This document shows, in pieces, positions 1 through 6,240 of a DNA stretch of 16,063 bases. The number at the start of each line of letters is the position of its first letter. The first letter of the stretch is position 1. Location of the stretch: positions 1 to 16,063 of the forward strand of contig CALBQG010000064.1 of assembly GCA_937899435.1 (NCBI GenBank), written 5' to 3'. The position numbers were made by a program, and so were the translations under genes. The notes below the pieces were generated by a model. It was not told where the DNA came from. It ran no database searches and worked only from the letters and a program-made list of their open reading frames with translations. Origin of the DNA: UBA11540 sp003445125. GTDB lineage: Bacteria > Bacillota > Clostridia > Oscillospirales > Ruminococcaceae.

Positions 1-2
1 TA

Positions 3-77
3 TCCGTCTGGGTTTGTCCGCTCTTTTTGTTTGCCGCCTTCGGATTGTTGTTTATGGAAGAAAAAGAGAAAAAATAA
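3..77 (+). CDS. C-terminal end of a probable membrane protein (partial)
   Basis: Frame 3 is open from the window edge to a TAA at 75-77. It encodes a hydrophobic stretch (PLFLFAAFGLLF) followed by a charged tail (MEEKEKK). A transmembrane helix with a short cytoplasmic tail is a common end for integral membrane proteins. The stop lies three bases before the terminator stem at 81-116, which supports a real gene end here. Only 24 codons are visible, so no family can be named. The competing frame that runs on to about position 300 goes straight through the terminator and is antisense to a real gene, so it was rejected. Confidence 0.4.
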   Translation, partial: SVWVCPLFLFAAFGLLFMEEKEKK

Positions 78-80
78 AAA

Positions 81-116
81 CCCGTCGGCGCTCCGATTTT
101 TCAGAGCGCCGACGGG
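81..116. terminator. Bidirectional rho-independent terminator
   Basis: A perfect 13-bp GC-rich stem (81-93 with 104-116; arm CCCGTCGGCGCTC) encloses a 10-nt loop. On the plus strand it is followed by TTTT. On the minus strand it is followed by a long T-rich tract, the complement of the A-rich run at about 60-80. It therefore serves both the plus-strand gene ending at 77 and the minus-strand phosphate transporter gene whose stop codon is at 119-121. Confidence 0.9.
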
Positions 117-118
117 TT

Positions 119-1867
119 TTATGCGTGAACGGAGTATTTGGAAAGATACTGTTCGTATTTTTCCTTGAAGAAATCGCTGTCGTTTTTGATGTGCCGCAGG
201 CATTCGTGACTGTTCATGTTATGCTCATGCATATCGATCACACAGACTGCAATGTTGGAACAATGATCCGAACTGCGTTCCAGGTTGGTGAGCAGATCTG
301 ACCAGACAAAGCCTGCCTCCACTGTACATTCGCCGTTTTTCAGACGGACAATGTGACTGTTGCGAAGGTTGGCTTTCAGTACATCAATCACCTGCTCCAG
401 CGGCTCTACCTGTGAGGCTTTTTGCAGGTCATTGTTGACAAAGGCATCCAGGGTAATCGAAAGGATTTCGTCAAGCGCCATGCACATGGTGTGCAGCTCT
501 TCCTTTGCGGGAGCGGAAAATTCCATGGATTTTTTTCGCATCTCTTCCGCAGATTCCAAAAGGTTGACACTGTGATCGGAAATCCGTTCAAAGTCGCCGA
601 TCACCTTCAGAAGCTCGGAAACTGTCCGGCTGTCCTCGGCGGTAATCTGCTGGCGGCAGAGCTTGGTCAGATACGTTCCCAAAATGTCCTCATAGTGGTC
701 GGTTTCGCTCTCCACCTTCCGCACATGAGCTGCCAGTGCATCGTCATAGCGCTCCAGACAGGACAGACTTTCTTTGAAGGCTCCCACGGTGTCCTTTGCC
801 ATGCGGCACACCAGGCGCTTGCATTGCTCCAGAGCCACAGGGGGAGTCACCAGCAGGCGATCGTCCAGCTCCACGCGGGGCGTGTCAGATTTTCCGTCCG
901 GAACCACCCAATAGGCAATTTTTTCAAGAAGGAAGGAAAGCGGCATAAGGAGCAGGGTACAGAGAATGTTGAACAGCGAATGAGCAACCGCAATGCCGAA
1001 ATAGGAGGCAGCAGTGTCAAACAAGGCAGGCTTGAAAACGGCGGAAATAATGCTGAAAACCGTCAGCCATACTGCCGTTCCGATGATGTTGAAGGACAGG
1101 TGAATCACCGCGGCACGTTTGGCGTTTTTGTTGGTGCCGAAGGAGGACAGAAGCGCGGTGACGCAGGTGCCGATGTTCTGCCCCATGATAATCGGCATGG
1201 CGGCGGCATAGGAAACCTGTCCCGTGGCGGACAGAGCTTGCAGAATACCGACGGAAGCAGAGCTGGATTGGATGATCCCGGTCAGTATCGCTCCGGCGAG
1301 CACGCCGAGAATCGGATTTTTGAAAAGAACAAACAGGTTGCGGAAGGCAGGAACCTCCGCCAGACCCGCCACGGCGGAAGACATGGTTTCCATGCCGAAC
1401 ATCAGTGTGGCGAAACCCAGAAGAATGGTGCCGGTGTCCTTCTTTTTGTCGGATTTGGAAAACATCAGGAAAACCATGCCGATCAGTGCGAGGATCGGCG
1501 TAAAGGAGGAAGGCTTGAGCAGCTGTACAAACACGTTTCCGGAGGAAATTCCGGAGAGACTCAGAATCCATGCGGTGACCGTCGTGCCGATGTTGGCACC
1601 CATAATCACGCCGATGGATTGCTTGAGCGTCATCAGCTTGGAATTGACAAAACCGACCACCATCACTGTGGTCGCCGACGAGCTTTGAATCACGGCAGTG
1701 ATGCCGAGTCCGGTCAAAAATCCTTTGAGCTTGCTTCCCGTCAGCTTGGAAAGCACGTTTTTCAGCCGGCTTCCCGCACGGCGCTCCAACCCGTCGCCCA
1801 TGACGTTCATGCCGAACAAAAACAGACACAGTCCTCCGATAAAAGTCAGTGCATCAAAAACAGTCAT
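119..1867 (-). CDS. Na+/Pi cotransporter family protein with C-terminal PhoU domain
   Basis: This is an integral membrane transporter of the Na/Pi-cotransporter (NptA/YjbB-like, PNaS) family, about 582 residues. It is expected to move inorganic phosphate across the cytoplasmic membrane coupled to sodium. Two internal-repeat signatures are visible: QSSSATT near residue 61 with GANIGTT near 90, and QSSSAS near residue 200 with GQNIGTC near 229. The duplicated QSSS motifs are the family hallmark and line the transport path. Hydrophobic helices fill about residues 1-325. About 345-560 is a helical PhoU-like region, as in many bacterial members. I placed the start at ATG 1867 because AGGAGGG lies 8 nt upstream; the open frame extends 15 codons further with no comparable site. 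The gene is monocistronic, ends beside a strong terminator, and diverges from the ABC transporter gene. Transport direction (uptake or efflux) cannot be told from sequence. Confidence 0.93.
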   Translation of the reverse strand: MTVFDALTFIGGLCLFLFGMNVMGDGLERRAGSRLKNVLSKLTGSKLKGFLTGLGITAVIQSSSATTVMVVGFVNSKLMTLKQSIGVIMGANIGTTVTAWILSLSGISSGNVFVQLLKPSSFTPILALIGMVFLMFSKSDKKKDTGTILLGFATLMFGMETMSSAVAGLAEVPAFRNLFVLFKNPILGVLAGAILTGIIQSSSASVGILQALSATGQVSYAAAMPIIMGQNIGTCVTALLSSFGTNKNAKRAAVIHLSFNIIGTAVWLTVFSIISAVFKPALFDTAASYFGIAVAHSLFNILCTLLLMPLSFLLEKIAYWVVPDGKSDTPRVELDDRLLVTPPVALEQCKRLVCRMAKDTVGAFKESLSCLERYDDALAAHVRKVESETDHYEDILGTYLTKLCRQQITAEDSRTVSELLKVIGDFERISDHSVNLLESAEEMRKKSMEFSAPAKEELHTMCMALDEILSITLDAFVNNDLQKASQVEPLEQVIDVLKANLRNSHIVRLKNGECTVEAGFVWSDLLTNLERSSDHCSNIAVCVIDMHEHNMNSHECLRHIKNDSDFFKEKYEQYLSKYSVHA

Positions 1868-1875
1868 GCACAAAT

Positions 1876-1882
1876 CCCTCCT
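1876..1882 (-). promoter_or_regulatory. Ribosome binding site fixing the Na/Pi gene start
   Basis: The minus strand reads AGGAGGG, 8 nt before ATG 1867. This near-perfect Shine-Dalgarno selects the internal ATG over the upstream in-frame ATG at 1912, which lies within a predicted -10 element. Confidence 0.8.
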
Positions 1883-1902
1883 GTGTAAAATCAAAAAACA
1901 CC

Positions 1903-1931
1903 ATGATATCATGATAAATTCGCTCCGTAAA
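1903..1931 (-). promoter_or_regulatory. Candidate promoter of the Na/Pi transporter gene
   Basis: On the minus strand a -35-like TTTACG (1926-1931) is separated by 17 bp from a -10 TATCAT (1903-1908). The -10 lies inside a perfect 12-bp palindrome, CATGATATCATG (1902-1913), a plausible operator or a chance feature of an AT-rich -10 region. The predicted leader is about 30 nt. Matches are 4/6 and 5/6, so support is moderate. Confidence 0.45.
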
Positions 1932-1984
1932 ATCCGAAAGGCGAATTTGGTAAAATTTATGTAAAATTCGCAAGAAATTGGGGG

Positions 1985-2012
1985 TTGACTTTCGGGAAAT
2001 ATCTGTTATGAT
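1985..2012 (+). promoter_or_regulatory. Promoter of the ABC transporter gene
   Basis: TTGACT (1985-1990) and TATGAT (2007-2012) are separated by 16 bp, each one mismatch from the sigma-A consensus. The predicted start site is near 2019, giving a leader of about 25 nt that contains the GAGGTGA ribosome binding site (2032-2038) before ATG 2045. Confidence 0.75.
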
Positions 2013-2044
2013 AAAGGCGACATAACACACCGAGGTGATGCGAA

Positions 2045-3856
2045 ATGCAGAACAGCACTGCCGATATTCCAGAAAAAGAAATCGAACAGCTCGAACAGGA
2101 TTTCATTGAAAGGTATTACACTTCGTCTACGCGCAGAAATCCGATGAAAACACTGTTCCGACTGTACCGTCGGTATTATAAGAAGCTCCTGGCTTCGGTG
2201 ATATTCTACATCATCAAAGTCAGCCCCGCGCTGTTTCTTCCGATTGCCGTCGCCAATATCGTGGATGTGCTCACCGTCAGCCGTGACCGCGCCGCGGAGG
2301 TGATCGTCGTCAATGCGGCGGTAGCCACCGTGCTGCTGCTGCTGAATATACCGTTTCATATGCTGTACATGAAGTACTGCTGCAAAGCCACGCGTGCCGT
2401 GGAAGCGGGATTGCGCGGTGCGATTGTGCGAAAATTGCAGCAGCTGTCCATTCGCTTCAATAAGGAAATGGAATCCGGAAGAATTCAAAGCAAAATCATC
2501 CGCGATGTGGAATCCATCAATACGCTGTCCATGCAACTCATGAGCAGCGGTCTGGATATTGTCGTCAACCTCGGGACAATTCTGTTTGTGATTCTGATGA
2601 AGGGTCATTGGCAGATCCTGGCGTTTTTTGCGCTGGCGGCGCCGGTGGCAACACTGACCGTGCGGTTTTTCAACGGCAGAATCAAAGAAAACAACCATGA
2701 GTTCCGCGTGGAGATGGAACATACCTCGGCAAGAGTGGCGGACATGGTGGAAATGATTCCCGTCACCCGTGCGCACGGATTGGGCGACGAGGAAACCAAC
2801 CGTATGACTTCGCAGGTCAGTCGGTTGGCGGGTATCGGGTTTCGGCTGGATCGCGTCAACAGTATGCTCGGCTCGGTCGGTTGGGTGGTCATGCAGCTGT
2901 TTCGGCTGCTGTGCCTGATTTATACGGTCATCCTCGCTCTTCACGGGATATTTACGGTCGGCGATGTTACCCTGTATCAGGGGTATTTTGCCACGCTGAT
3001 CGGGTTTATCAACACGATCATCAACATGATCCCGATTATTACCAAGGGAAGCGAGTCTGTCAATTCGATCGGAGAGATTCTGGATGCGCACGACACCGAG
3101 GATAATCACGGGAAGAAAAAGATCGGTTCGCTCAAGGGCGCTTTTGATTTTAAAGAGGTAAAATTCGGATACGACGCGGATCACCCGGTGCTGAAGGGAC
3201 TGAATCTGCACGTCAAGGCAGGGGAAACTGTTGCCGTGGTGGGCGAATCCGGTGCGGGAAAATCCACGATTCTGAACCTCGTGACCGGCTTTTATATGCC
3301 GACGGGAGGCAGGATTCTCGTGGACGGTACCGATATAAGCAAGATCGATCTGACGTCCTATCGCAAGCATATTGCCGTCGTCCCGCAGATCAGTACGATG
3401 TTTGCGGGAACGATACGGGACAATATTACCTACGGTTCTCCCGATGTGTCGGAAGAAAAATTGCAGCAGATTGTGGAGGCGGCGTGCTTGAAACCGGTGA
3501 TTGACGAATTGCCGGAGGGCTTGGACACCCCCGTAGGTGAACACGGCGGACGGCTTTCCGGAGGACAGAAACAGCGGATTTCCATTGCCCGTGCGCTGAT
3601 TCGCGATCCGCGGATTATCATACTTGATGAAGCAACCTCGGCGCTGGATACGGTGTCGGAAAAGCATATCCAGACGGCAATCAAAAACCTGGCGAAGGGG
3701 CGCACGACGTTTATTGTGGCGCACCGCCTGTCCACGGTCAAGGATGCCGATCGGATCGTGGTGCTCAAAGACGGCGTGTGTGCCGAATGCGGCACTTACG
3801 AGGAATTGTTTGAAAAGAAGGGCGAGTTTTACAAATTCCGCATGATGCAGGTATAA
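2045..3856 (+). CDS. ABC transporter, fused permease and ATPase (half-exporter)
   Basis: A 603-residue half-transporter of the ABC exporter (MsbA/MDR-like) type. An N-terminal membrane domain (about residues 40-335) is fused to a nucleotide-binding domain (about 365-600). Visible ATPase motifs are A-loop Tyr376, Walker A GESGAGKST (400-408), Q-loop Gln448, signature LSGGQ (504-508), Walker B IIILDEA (524-530) and switch His560. All key residues are intact. About 35 hydrophilic residues precede the first helix. The start at ATG 2045 has GAGGTGA 6 nt upstream. It is a single gene with its own promoter and terminator, so it probably works as a homodimer; a partner elsewhere cannot be excluded. 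The substrate cannot be inferred: nothing adjacent encodes a bacteriocin, lantibiotic or other obvious cargo. The two secreted or anchored proteins encoded next to it are on the opposite strand and carry their own Sec-type N-terminus or anchor. Confidence 0.93.
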   Translation: MQNSTADIPEKEIEQLEQDFIERYYTSSTRRNPMKTLFRLYRRYYKKLLASVIFYIIKVSPALFLPIAVANIVDVLTVSRDRAAEVIVVNAAVATVLLLLNIPFHMLYMKYCCKATRAVEAGLRGAIVRKLQQLSIRFNKEMESGRIQSKIIRDVESINTLSMQLMSSGLDIVVNLGTILFVILMKGHWQILAFFALAAPVATLTVRFFNGRIKENNHEFRVEMEHTSARVADMVEMIPVTRAHGLGDEETNRMTSQVSRLAGIGFRLDRVNSMLGSVGWVVMQLFRLLCLIYTVILALHGIFTVGDVTLYQGYFATLIGFINTIINMIPIITKGSESVNSIGEILDAHDTEDNHGKKKIGSLKGAFDFKEVKFGYDADHPVLKGLNLHVKAGETVAVVGESGAGKSTILNLVTGFYMPTGGRILVDGTDISKIDLTSYRKHIAVVPQISTMFAGTIRDNITYGSPDVSEEKLQQIVEAACLKPVIDELPEGLDTPVGEHGGRLSGGQKQRISIARALIRDPRIIILDEATSALDTVSEKHIQTAIKNLAKGRTTFIVAHRLSTVKDADRIVVLKDGVCAECGTYEELFEKKGEFYKFRMMQV

Positions 3857-3859
3857 AGG

Positions 3860-3885
3860 AACCCCCGCGCTTTCGCGCGGGGGTT
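3860..3885 (+). terminator. Rho-independent terminator after the ABC transporter gene
   Basis: The stem AACCCCCGCGC (3860-3870) pairs with 3875-3885 around a TTTC loop and is followed by ATTTT. It starts three bases after the stop codon region. On the minus strand, which would serve the convergent gene ending at 3889, it is followed by only a short broken T run, so termination there is less certain. Confidence 0.88.
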
Positions 3886-3888
3886 ATT

Positions 3889-4320
3889 TTACACAGAAAT
3901 CGGGATTGACTTTTTGTAAGTGGCTTTGGTGCCGTTTTCGGTTATGGCAGTAAGGGAAACGTGATAATATTTAAAAATTCCTTGAAGATAACGGGCAGGA
4001 ATGAACAATTGAAAATTATAAGTCTCTCCCGGCTGAAGAATAACGGGATCACTTGCTGCGACATACGACCGGCTGTTGACGGTGATGTCGGTAGCTATAC
4101 GATTGGCGTCGAAACGCACTTCGTGTTCACTGTGATTGGTAACTTGCCAAACCAGAAAACAGTCGAGATCAAGAATTTTATAATTGATGATTCCCACACT
4201 GATCGTGTCCGGGACTTTTTTTGCTGCGGAAATGTTGGAACAAAGCACCCAAACGCTGATAGACAAAGCTGATACAAGAAGAATGGTGAGCGTACAAATC
4301 AGCACTTTTTGTGACTTCAT
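3889..4320 (-). CDS. Membrane-anchored protein of unknown function, small beta-rich domain
   Basis: I do not recognise the family. The 143-residue product begins with one hydrophobic helix (about residues 7-29) after a short positive N-terminus (MKSQK), so it is probably anchored or exported with most of the chain outside. The Cys at 27 is not in a lipobox (WVLC), so it is not an obvious lipoprotein. The remainder looks like alternating beta strands, with a segment ILQPGETYNFQL (about 94-105) typical of small Ig-like or DUF4352-like sandwich domains; this is a fold impression only. I chose ATG 4320 rather than the in-frame ATG 8 codons upstream. At 4317-4320 the start overlaps the upstream gene's stop (ATGA), and AGGAG lies about 10 nt before it. 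It is therefore translationally coupled to the secreted protein gene and probably acts with it. Confidence 0.7.
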   Translation of the reverse strand: MKSQKVLICTLTILLVSALSISVWVLCSNISAAKKVPDTISVGIINYKILDLDCFLVWQVTNHSEHEVRFDANRIATDITVNSRSYVAASDPVILQPGETYNFQLFIPARYLQGIFKYYHVSLTAITENGTKATYKKSIPISV

Positions 4321-4913
4321 ACCAACGGATCTCCTACTTTCCAAGTGACATCAATGGAGGCAACCTTGCGATAGGTGGTTGTTGAGGTGGAGGAACCACT
4401 GACGGAAAATCCGGCTGCTTCAAAACCGGCACCGAGGGTGTTCTGCACGGTTACAGTGGCACAGCCGCGGCTACGAAATCGCAAAGAGGTTCCGTAAGGC
4501 GGTCCGACAGTGACATTTGTGTAGAACTCCTCCCAATTATACTCTCCGGAAGAACGGGCTTTGGACCAAGTGGCGACAATGTCGGCAAAATTGCAATGTC
4601 CGCCGCATTCGACTTCTACCAGACAACCGACTTCAATAAGTACGCCGTTTCCGATATCGGAAACAATCCAACGCTCCTCGTAGGATTGTCCTTGAGGTTG
4701 AATAAGACTATTCGAAAGAAGAGAGGCGTCTTTACTTCTCAGAATTTCCATCGCTTCATCGGCTGAAACCCTGCGGGTGCCTTTGGAAATGGGACAGGGG
4801 GACAGCGTCCCAAAGGAGAGAGGAAGGGAAACTGTCGGTGATTGCGCAAAAGCGGTGATGCTGACAGTAAATGCTGACAACAAAATTACAAAAAATATTA
4901 AAAGCTTTTTCAT
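4317..4913 (-). CDS. Secreted protein of unknown function with Sec signal peptide
   Basis: The family is not recognised. The 198-residue product has a classic signal peptide: MKK, a hydrophobic core to about residue 20, and an AFA cleavage site giving a mature protein from Gln24. The mature region is polar, without further membrane segments. It has five cysteines (40, 97, 103, 107, 151), including a CGGHC motif at 103-107. This could hold disulfides or a metal; neither is shown. The C-terminal half is rich in Gly, Ser, Thr and beta-forming residues, with a Ser/Thr run near 170-180, suggesting an extracellular beta domain. ATG 4913 has AAGGAG 7 nt upstream. It is the first gene of a two-gene unit whose promoter is at 5012-5040, and it overlaps the next gene by ATGA. 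By sampled counts the pair is roughly 45% GC against about 55% in nearby genes, hinting at acquisition or relaxed codon use. Confidence 0.72.
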   Translation of the reverse strand: MKKLLIFFVILLSAFTVSITAFAQSPTVSLPLSFGTLSPCPISKGTRRVSADEAMEILRSKDASLLSNSLIQPQGQSYEERWIVSDIGNGVLIEVGCLVEVECGGHCNFADIVATWSKARSSGEYNWEEFYTNVTVGPPYGTSLRFRSRGCATVTVQNTLGAGFEAAGFSVSGSSTSTTTYRKVASIDVTWKVGDPLV

Positions 4914-4933
4914 TTAATTACTCCTTTTTAGAC

Positions 4934-4973
4934 GGTGATATTTGTGTATTTTTATAATTGTATAGTTATCACC
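4934..4973 (-). repeat. Inverted repeat in the 5' leader of the secreted-protein gene
   Basis: GGTGATA (4934-4940) and TATCACC (4967-4973) are perfect inverted arms around a 26-nt AT-rich spacer. They lie between the predicted transcription start (near 5005) and the ribosome binding site (4921-4926). The arms could form a weak RNA stem-loop in the leader or be a divided operator. I recognise no known riboswitch. Confidence 0.4.
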
Positions 4974-4991
4974 TACTTTTATCAAGCAACT

Positions 4992-5005
4992 ATTAAAGCT
5001 TTAAT
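4992..5005. repeat. 14-bp perfect palindrome at the predicted transcription start
   Basis: ATTAAAGCTTTAAT is self-complementary over 14 bp and lies just downstream of the -10 at 5012-5017 on the minus strand. This is a position where a dimeric repressor could act. It is AT-rich, so chance is possible. Confidence 0.45.
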
Positions 5006-5011
5006 GCCGAT

Positions 5012-5040
5012 ATAATAACATTAAAAATTTACTTTGTCAA
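5012..5040 (-). promoter_or_regulatory. Strong sigma-A promoter of the secreted-protein operon
   Basis: On the minus strand, consensus TTGACA (5035-5040) is 17 bp from TATTAT (5012-5017), one mismatch from consensus, in a very AT-rich context. The predicted start near 5005 leaves a leader of about 90 nt. A 14-bp perfect palindrome (4992-5005) sits at the start site. Confidence 0.85.
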
Positions 5041-5064
5041 TATTTTACTGTAAAAAATAAAATA

Positions 5065-5093
5065 ATGCCGCTTGCGTAAAATGCAAGCGGCAT
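5065..5093 (-). terminator. Rho-independent terminator of the recG operon
   Basis: An 11-bp perfect stem (5065-5075 with 5083-5093; arm ATGCCGCTTGC) has a 7-nt loop. On the minus strand it is followed by a long T-rich tract (complement of 5050-5064). It lies 13 bp beyond the stop of the ybaK-like gene and just upstream of the next minus-strand promoter, so it insulates the two units. Confidence 0.9.
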
Positions 5094-5106
5094 AACATAT
5101 TGAATT

Positions 5107-5595
5107 TTACATTTCGCGGATGTCCGCAAACTGACCGTGACAAAGCTCTGCCAGTACGCGGGGATCAAGGCAGATCTGTGCGCCGATCTTTCCGGCGCTG
5201 ACCGTGACGGTTTCAAGCGAGAGCGCGGAGCTGTCGAAAAACGTCGGGAACAGCTTTTTCATGCCGATCGGCGAACATCCGCCGCGGATGTAGCCGGTGA
5301 CCTTGTTGATGTCCGCGACGGGGATCATCGAAACGGATTTTTCTCCGGCGGCGCGGGCGGCTTTTTTCAGATCAAGCTCCGAACACACCGGCACGACGAA
5401 TACAAAATATCCGCCGCCGCTGCCTTTGGTGACCAGCGTTTTGAACACCCGGTCCTCCGGCAGTCCGATTTTTTCGGCAATCGCGTTTCCGTCAATCCGT
5501 CCGTCGTCGTGGTCATATTCAAATGTGCGGTAATCGACCTTTGCTTTGTCGAGGATGCGCATGACATTGGTTTTTACGGGAGCTTTTTCAGACAT
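5107..5595 (-). CDS. ybaK: Cys-tRNA(Pro)/Cys-tRNA(Cys) deacylase, YbaK/EbsC family
   Basis: A 162-residue cytoplasmic protein matching the YbaK/EbsC family in length and motifs. Family members hydrolyse tRNA misacylated with the wrong amino acid, chiefly Cys-tRNA(Pro), as a trans-editing factor for prolyl-tRNA synthetase. Diagnostic stretches are VFKTLV near residue 51, containing the conserved active-site lysine, and GYIRGGCSPIGMKK (about 101-114), the substrate-pocket glycine-rich segment. The start ATG 5595 lies inside the upstream gene: the two frames overlap by 8 nt (5588-5595), indicating translational coupling. It is the last gene of a recG, thyX-like, ybaK transcript ending at the terminator at 5065-5093. 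Specificity cannot be read from sequence alone; related ProX or INS-type editing domains are the alternatives, but the overall match is to YbaK. Confidence 0.92.
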   Translation of the reverse strand: MSEKAPVKTNVMRILDKAKVDYRTFEYDHDDGRIDGNAIAEKIGLPEDRVFKTLVTKGSGGGYFVFVVPVCSELDLKKAARAAGEKSVSMIPVADINKVTGYIRGGCSPIGMKKLFPTFFDSSALSLETVTVSAGKIGAQICLDPRVLAELCHGQFADIREM

Positions 5596-6220
5596 TTTCT
5601 TCCTCTTTTACTAAAATCATATCTTCGGCGTAGGGCAGGGTTTTTACCCAGTCGCAGAACACGTGCCATTCGTCGAGTTTGTGGTTTTTGCGGGCATAGT
5701 ACATGGCAATCAGATTTTCGTAATTGAAGGTGCAGGTGCGCATCTGGTTGTAGCTGGACGGCAGCAGCTGAATGATGTCGTACCACAGCTGCCGATCCTT
5801 CGTCTCGTTATAACGCACCCGCAGGCTTTCCATGTATGCCATGAAGTTTTCCAGCACTTTGAACGATTCTTCGTCGAGCTTGTCACAGCTCAGATCGCTC
5901 ATTTCAAAAGGCTTGCTGGTGACTTTGTGCATGGTGCTGGTGGAGTTGGCGACGGTGCCGACCTTGTAGGTGTCGTATTCCTTCCACCAGTACAGCGGCG
6001 CCGTGATGTCCACGGAAACGAAAATCTGGCGGATGAATTTTCTGTGATCGCTTCCGGCGTGGCACAGGCGGCGCGCAAGAGCGCGGTCGTTGTCGCCGAG
6101 AAGAAAGTTGCCGTGGTCGTCGTAAGAGCTGTCCATGCGCGCCCAGCTGTTCATCGGGTTGCGCGCGCCGCGAATGGCATTTTCAAAATTCATGACCGAG
6201 GTGCGTTCAAGTTTGATCAT
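5588..6220 (-). CDS. ThyX-like (FAD-dependent thymidylate synthase superfamily) protein, divergent
   Basis: A 210-residue cytoplasmic protein resembling the divergent ThyX-like proteins often found in phages of Firmicutes. The conserved block is KFIRQIFVSVDITAP followed by WWKEYDTYKVGT and NSTSTMHK (about residues 61-99). The C-terminal part has LLPSSYNQ (152-159) and RKNHKLDEW (177-185), resembling the LP...NLR...H...R...E region of ThyX. The canonical ThyX signature (RHRxxS type) is not present as such, so activity as a flavin-dependent thymidylate synthase is uncertain. ATG 6220 has GGAGG 7 nt upstream. It lies 20 bp after recG and overlaps the ybaK-like gene by 8 nt, so it is embedded in the recG operon. 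I see no flanking phage genes. Superfamily assignment is from recalled motif patterns, not a search; a nucleotide-binding or regulatory role is equally possible. Confidence 0.6.
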   Translation of the reverse strand: MIKLERTSVMNFENAIRGARNPMNSWARMDSSYDDHGNFLLGDNDRALARRLCHAGSDHRKFIRQIFVSVDITAPLYWWKEYDTYKVGTVANSTSTMHKVTSKPFEMSDLSCDKLDEESFKVLENFMAYMESLRVRYNETKDRQLWYDIIQLLPSSYNQMRTCTFNYENLIAMYYARKNHKLDEWHVFCDWVKTLPYAEDMILVKEEENV

Positions 6221-6240
6221 AAAGGTTCCTCCGTTTTCAG

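Noticed and set aside
14..301. Plus-strand 95-codon frame at the window start
   Set aside because: It reads straight through a strong terminator (81-116) and into the antisense of the transporter gene. The shorter frame ending at 77 fits the context better.
422..1888. Plus-strand 488-codon frame opposite the Na/Pi transporter gene
   Set aside because: Low-complexity Gly/His/Arg-rich product antisense to a clear transporter; no ribosome binding site or known motif.
2006..3724. Long antisense open frame (572 codons) opposite the ABC transporter gene
   Set aside because: The sense frame has all ABC ATPase motifs intact. The antisense product is rich in His, Arg and Gln with no domain pattern, has no ribosome binding site, and is typical of shadow frames.
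3889..4320. Lipoprotein assignment for the anchored cassette protein
   Set aside because: The Cys at 27 is preceded by WVL, which does not satisfy the lipobox at -3 and -1.
4317..4913. Lantibiotic or bacteriocin precursor exported by the neighbouring ABC transporter
   Set aside because: The secreted protein has a normal Sec signal peptide and is too large for a leader-peptide precursor. The transporter lacks an evident peptidase domain, and the two genes are convergent with separate promoters.
5588..6220. Prophage remnant
   Set aside because: Only the one phage-like gene is present. It is in an operon with recG and ybaK with tight spacing, and there are no integrase, structural or attachment sequences.
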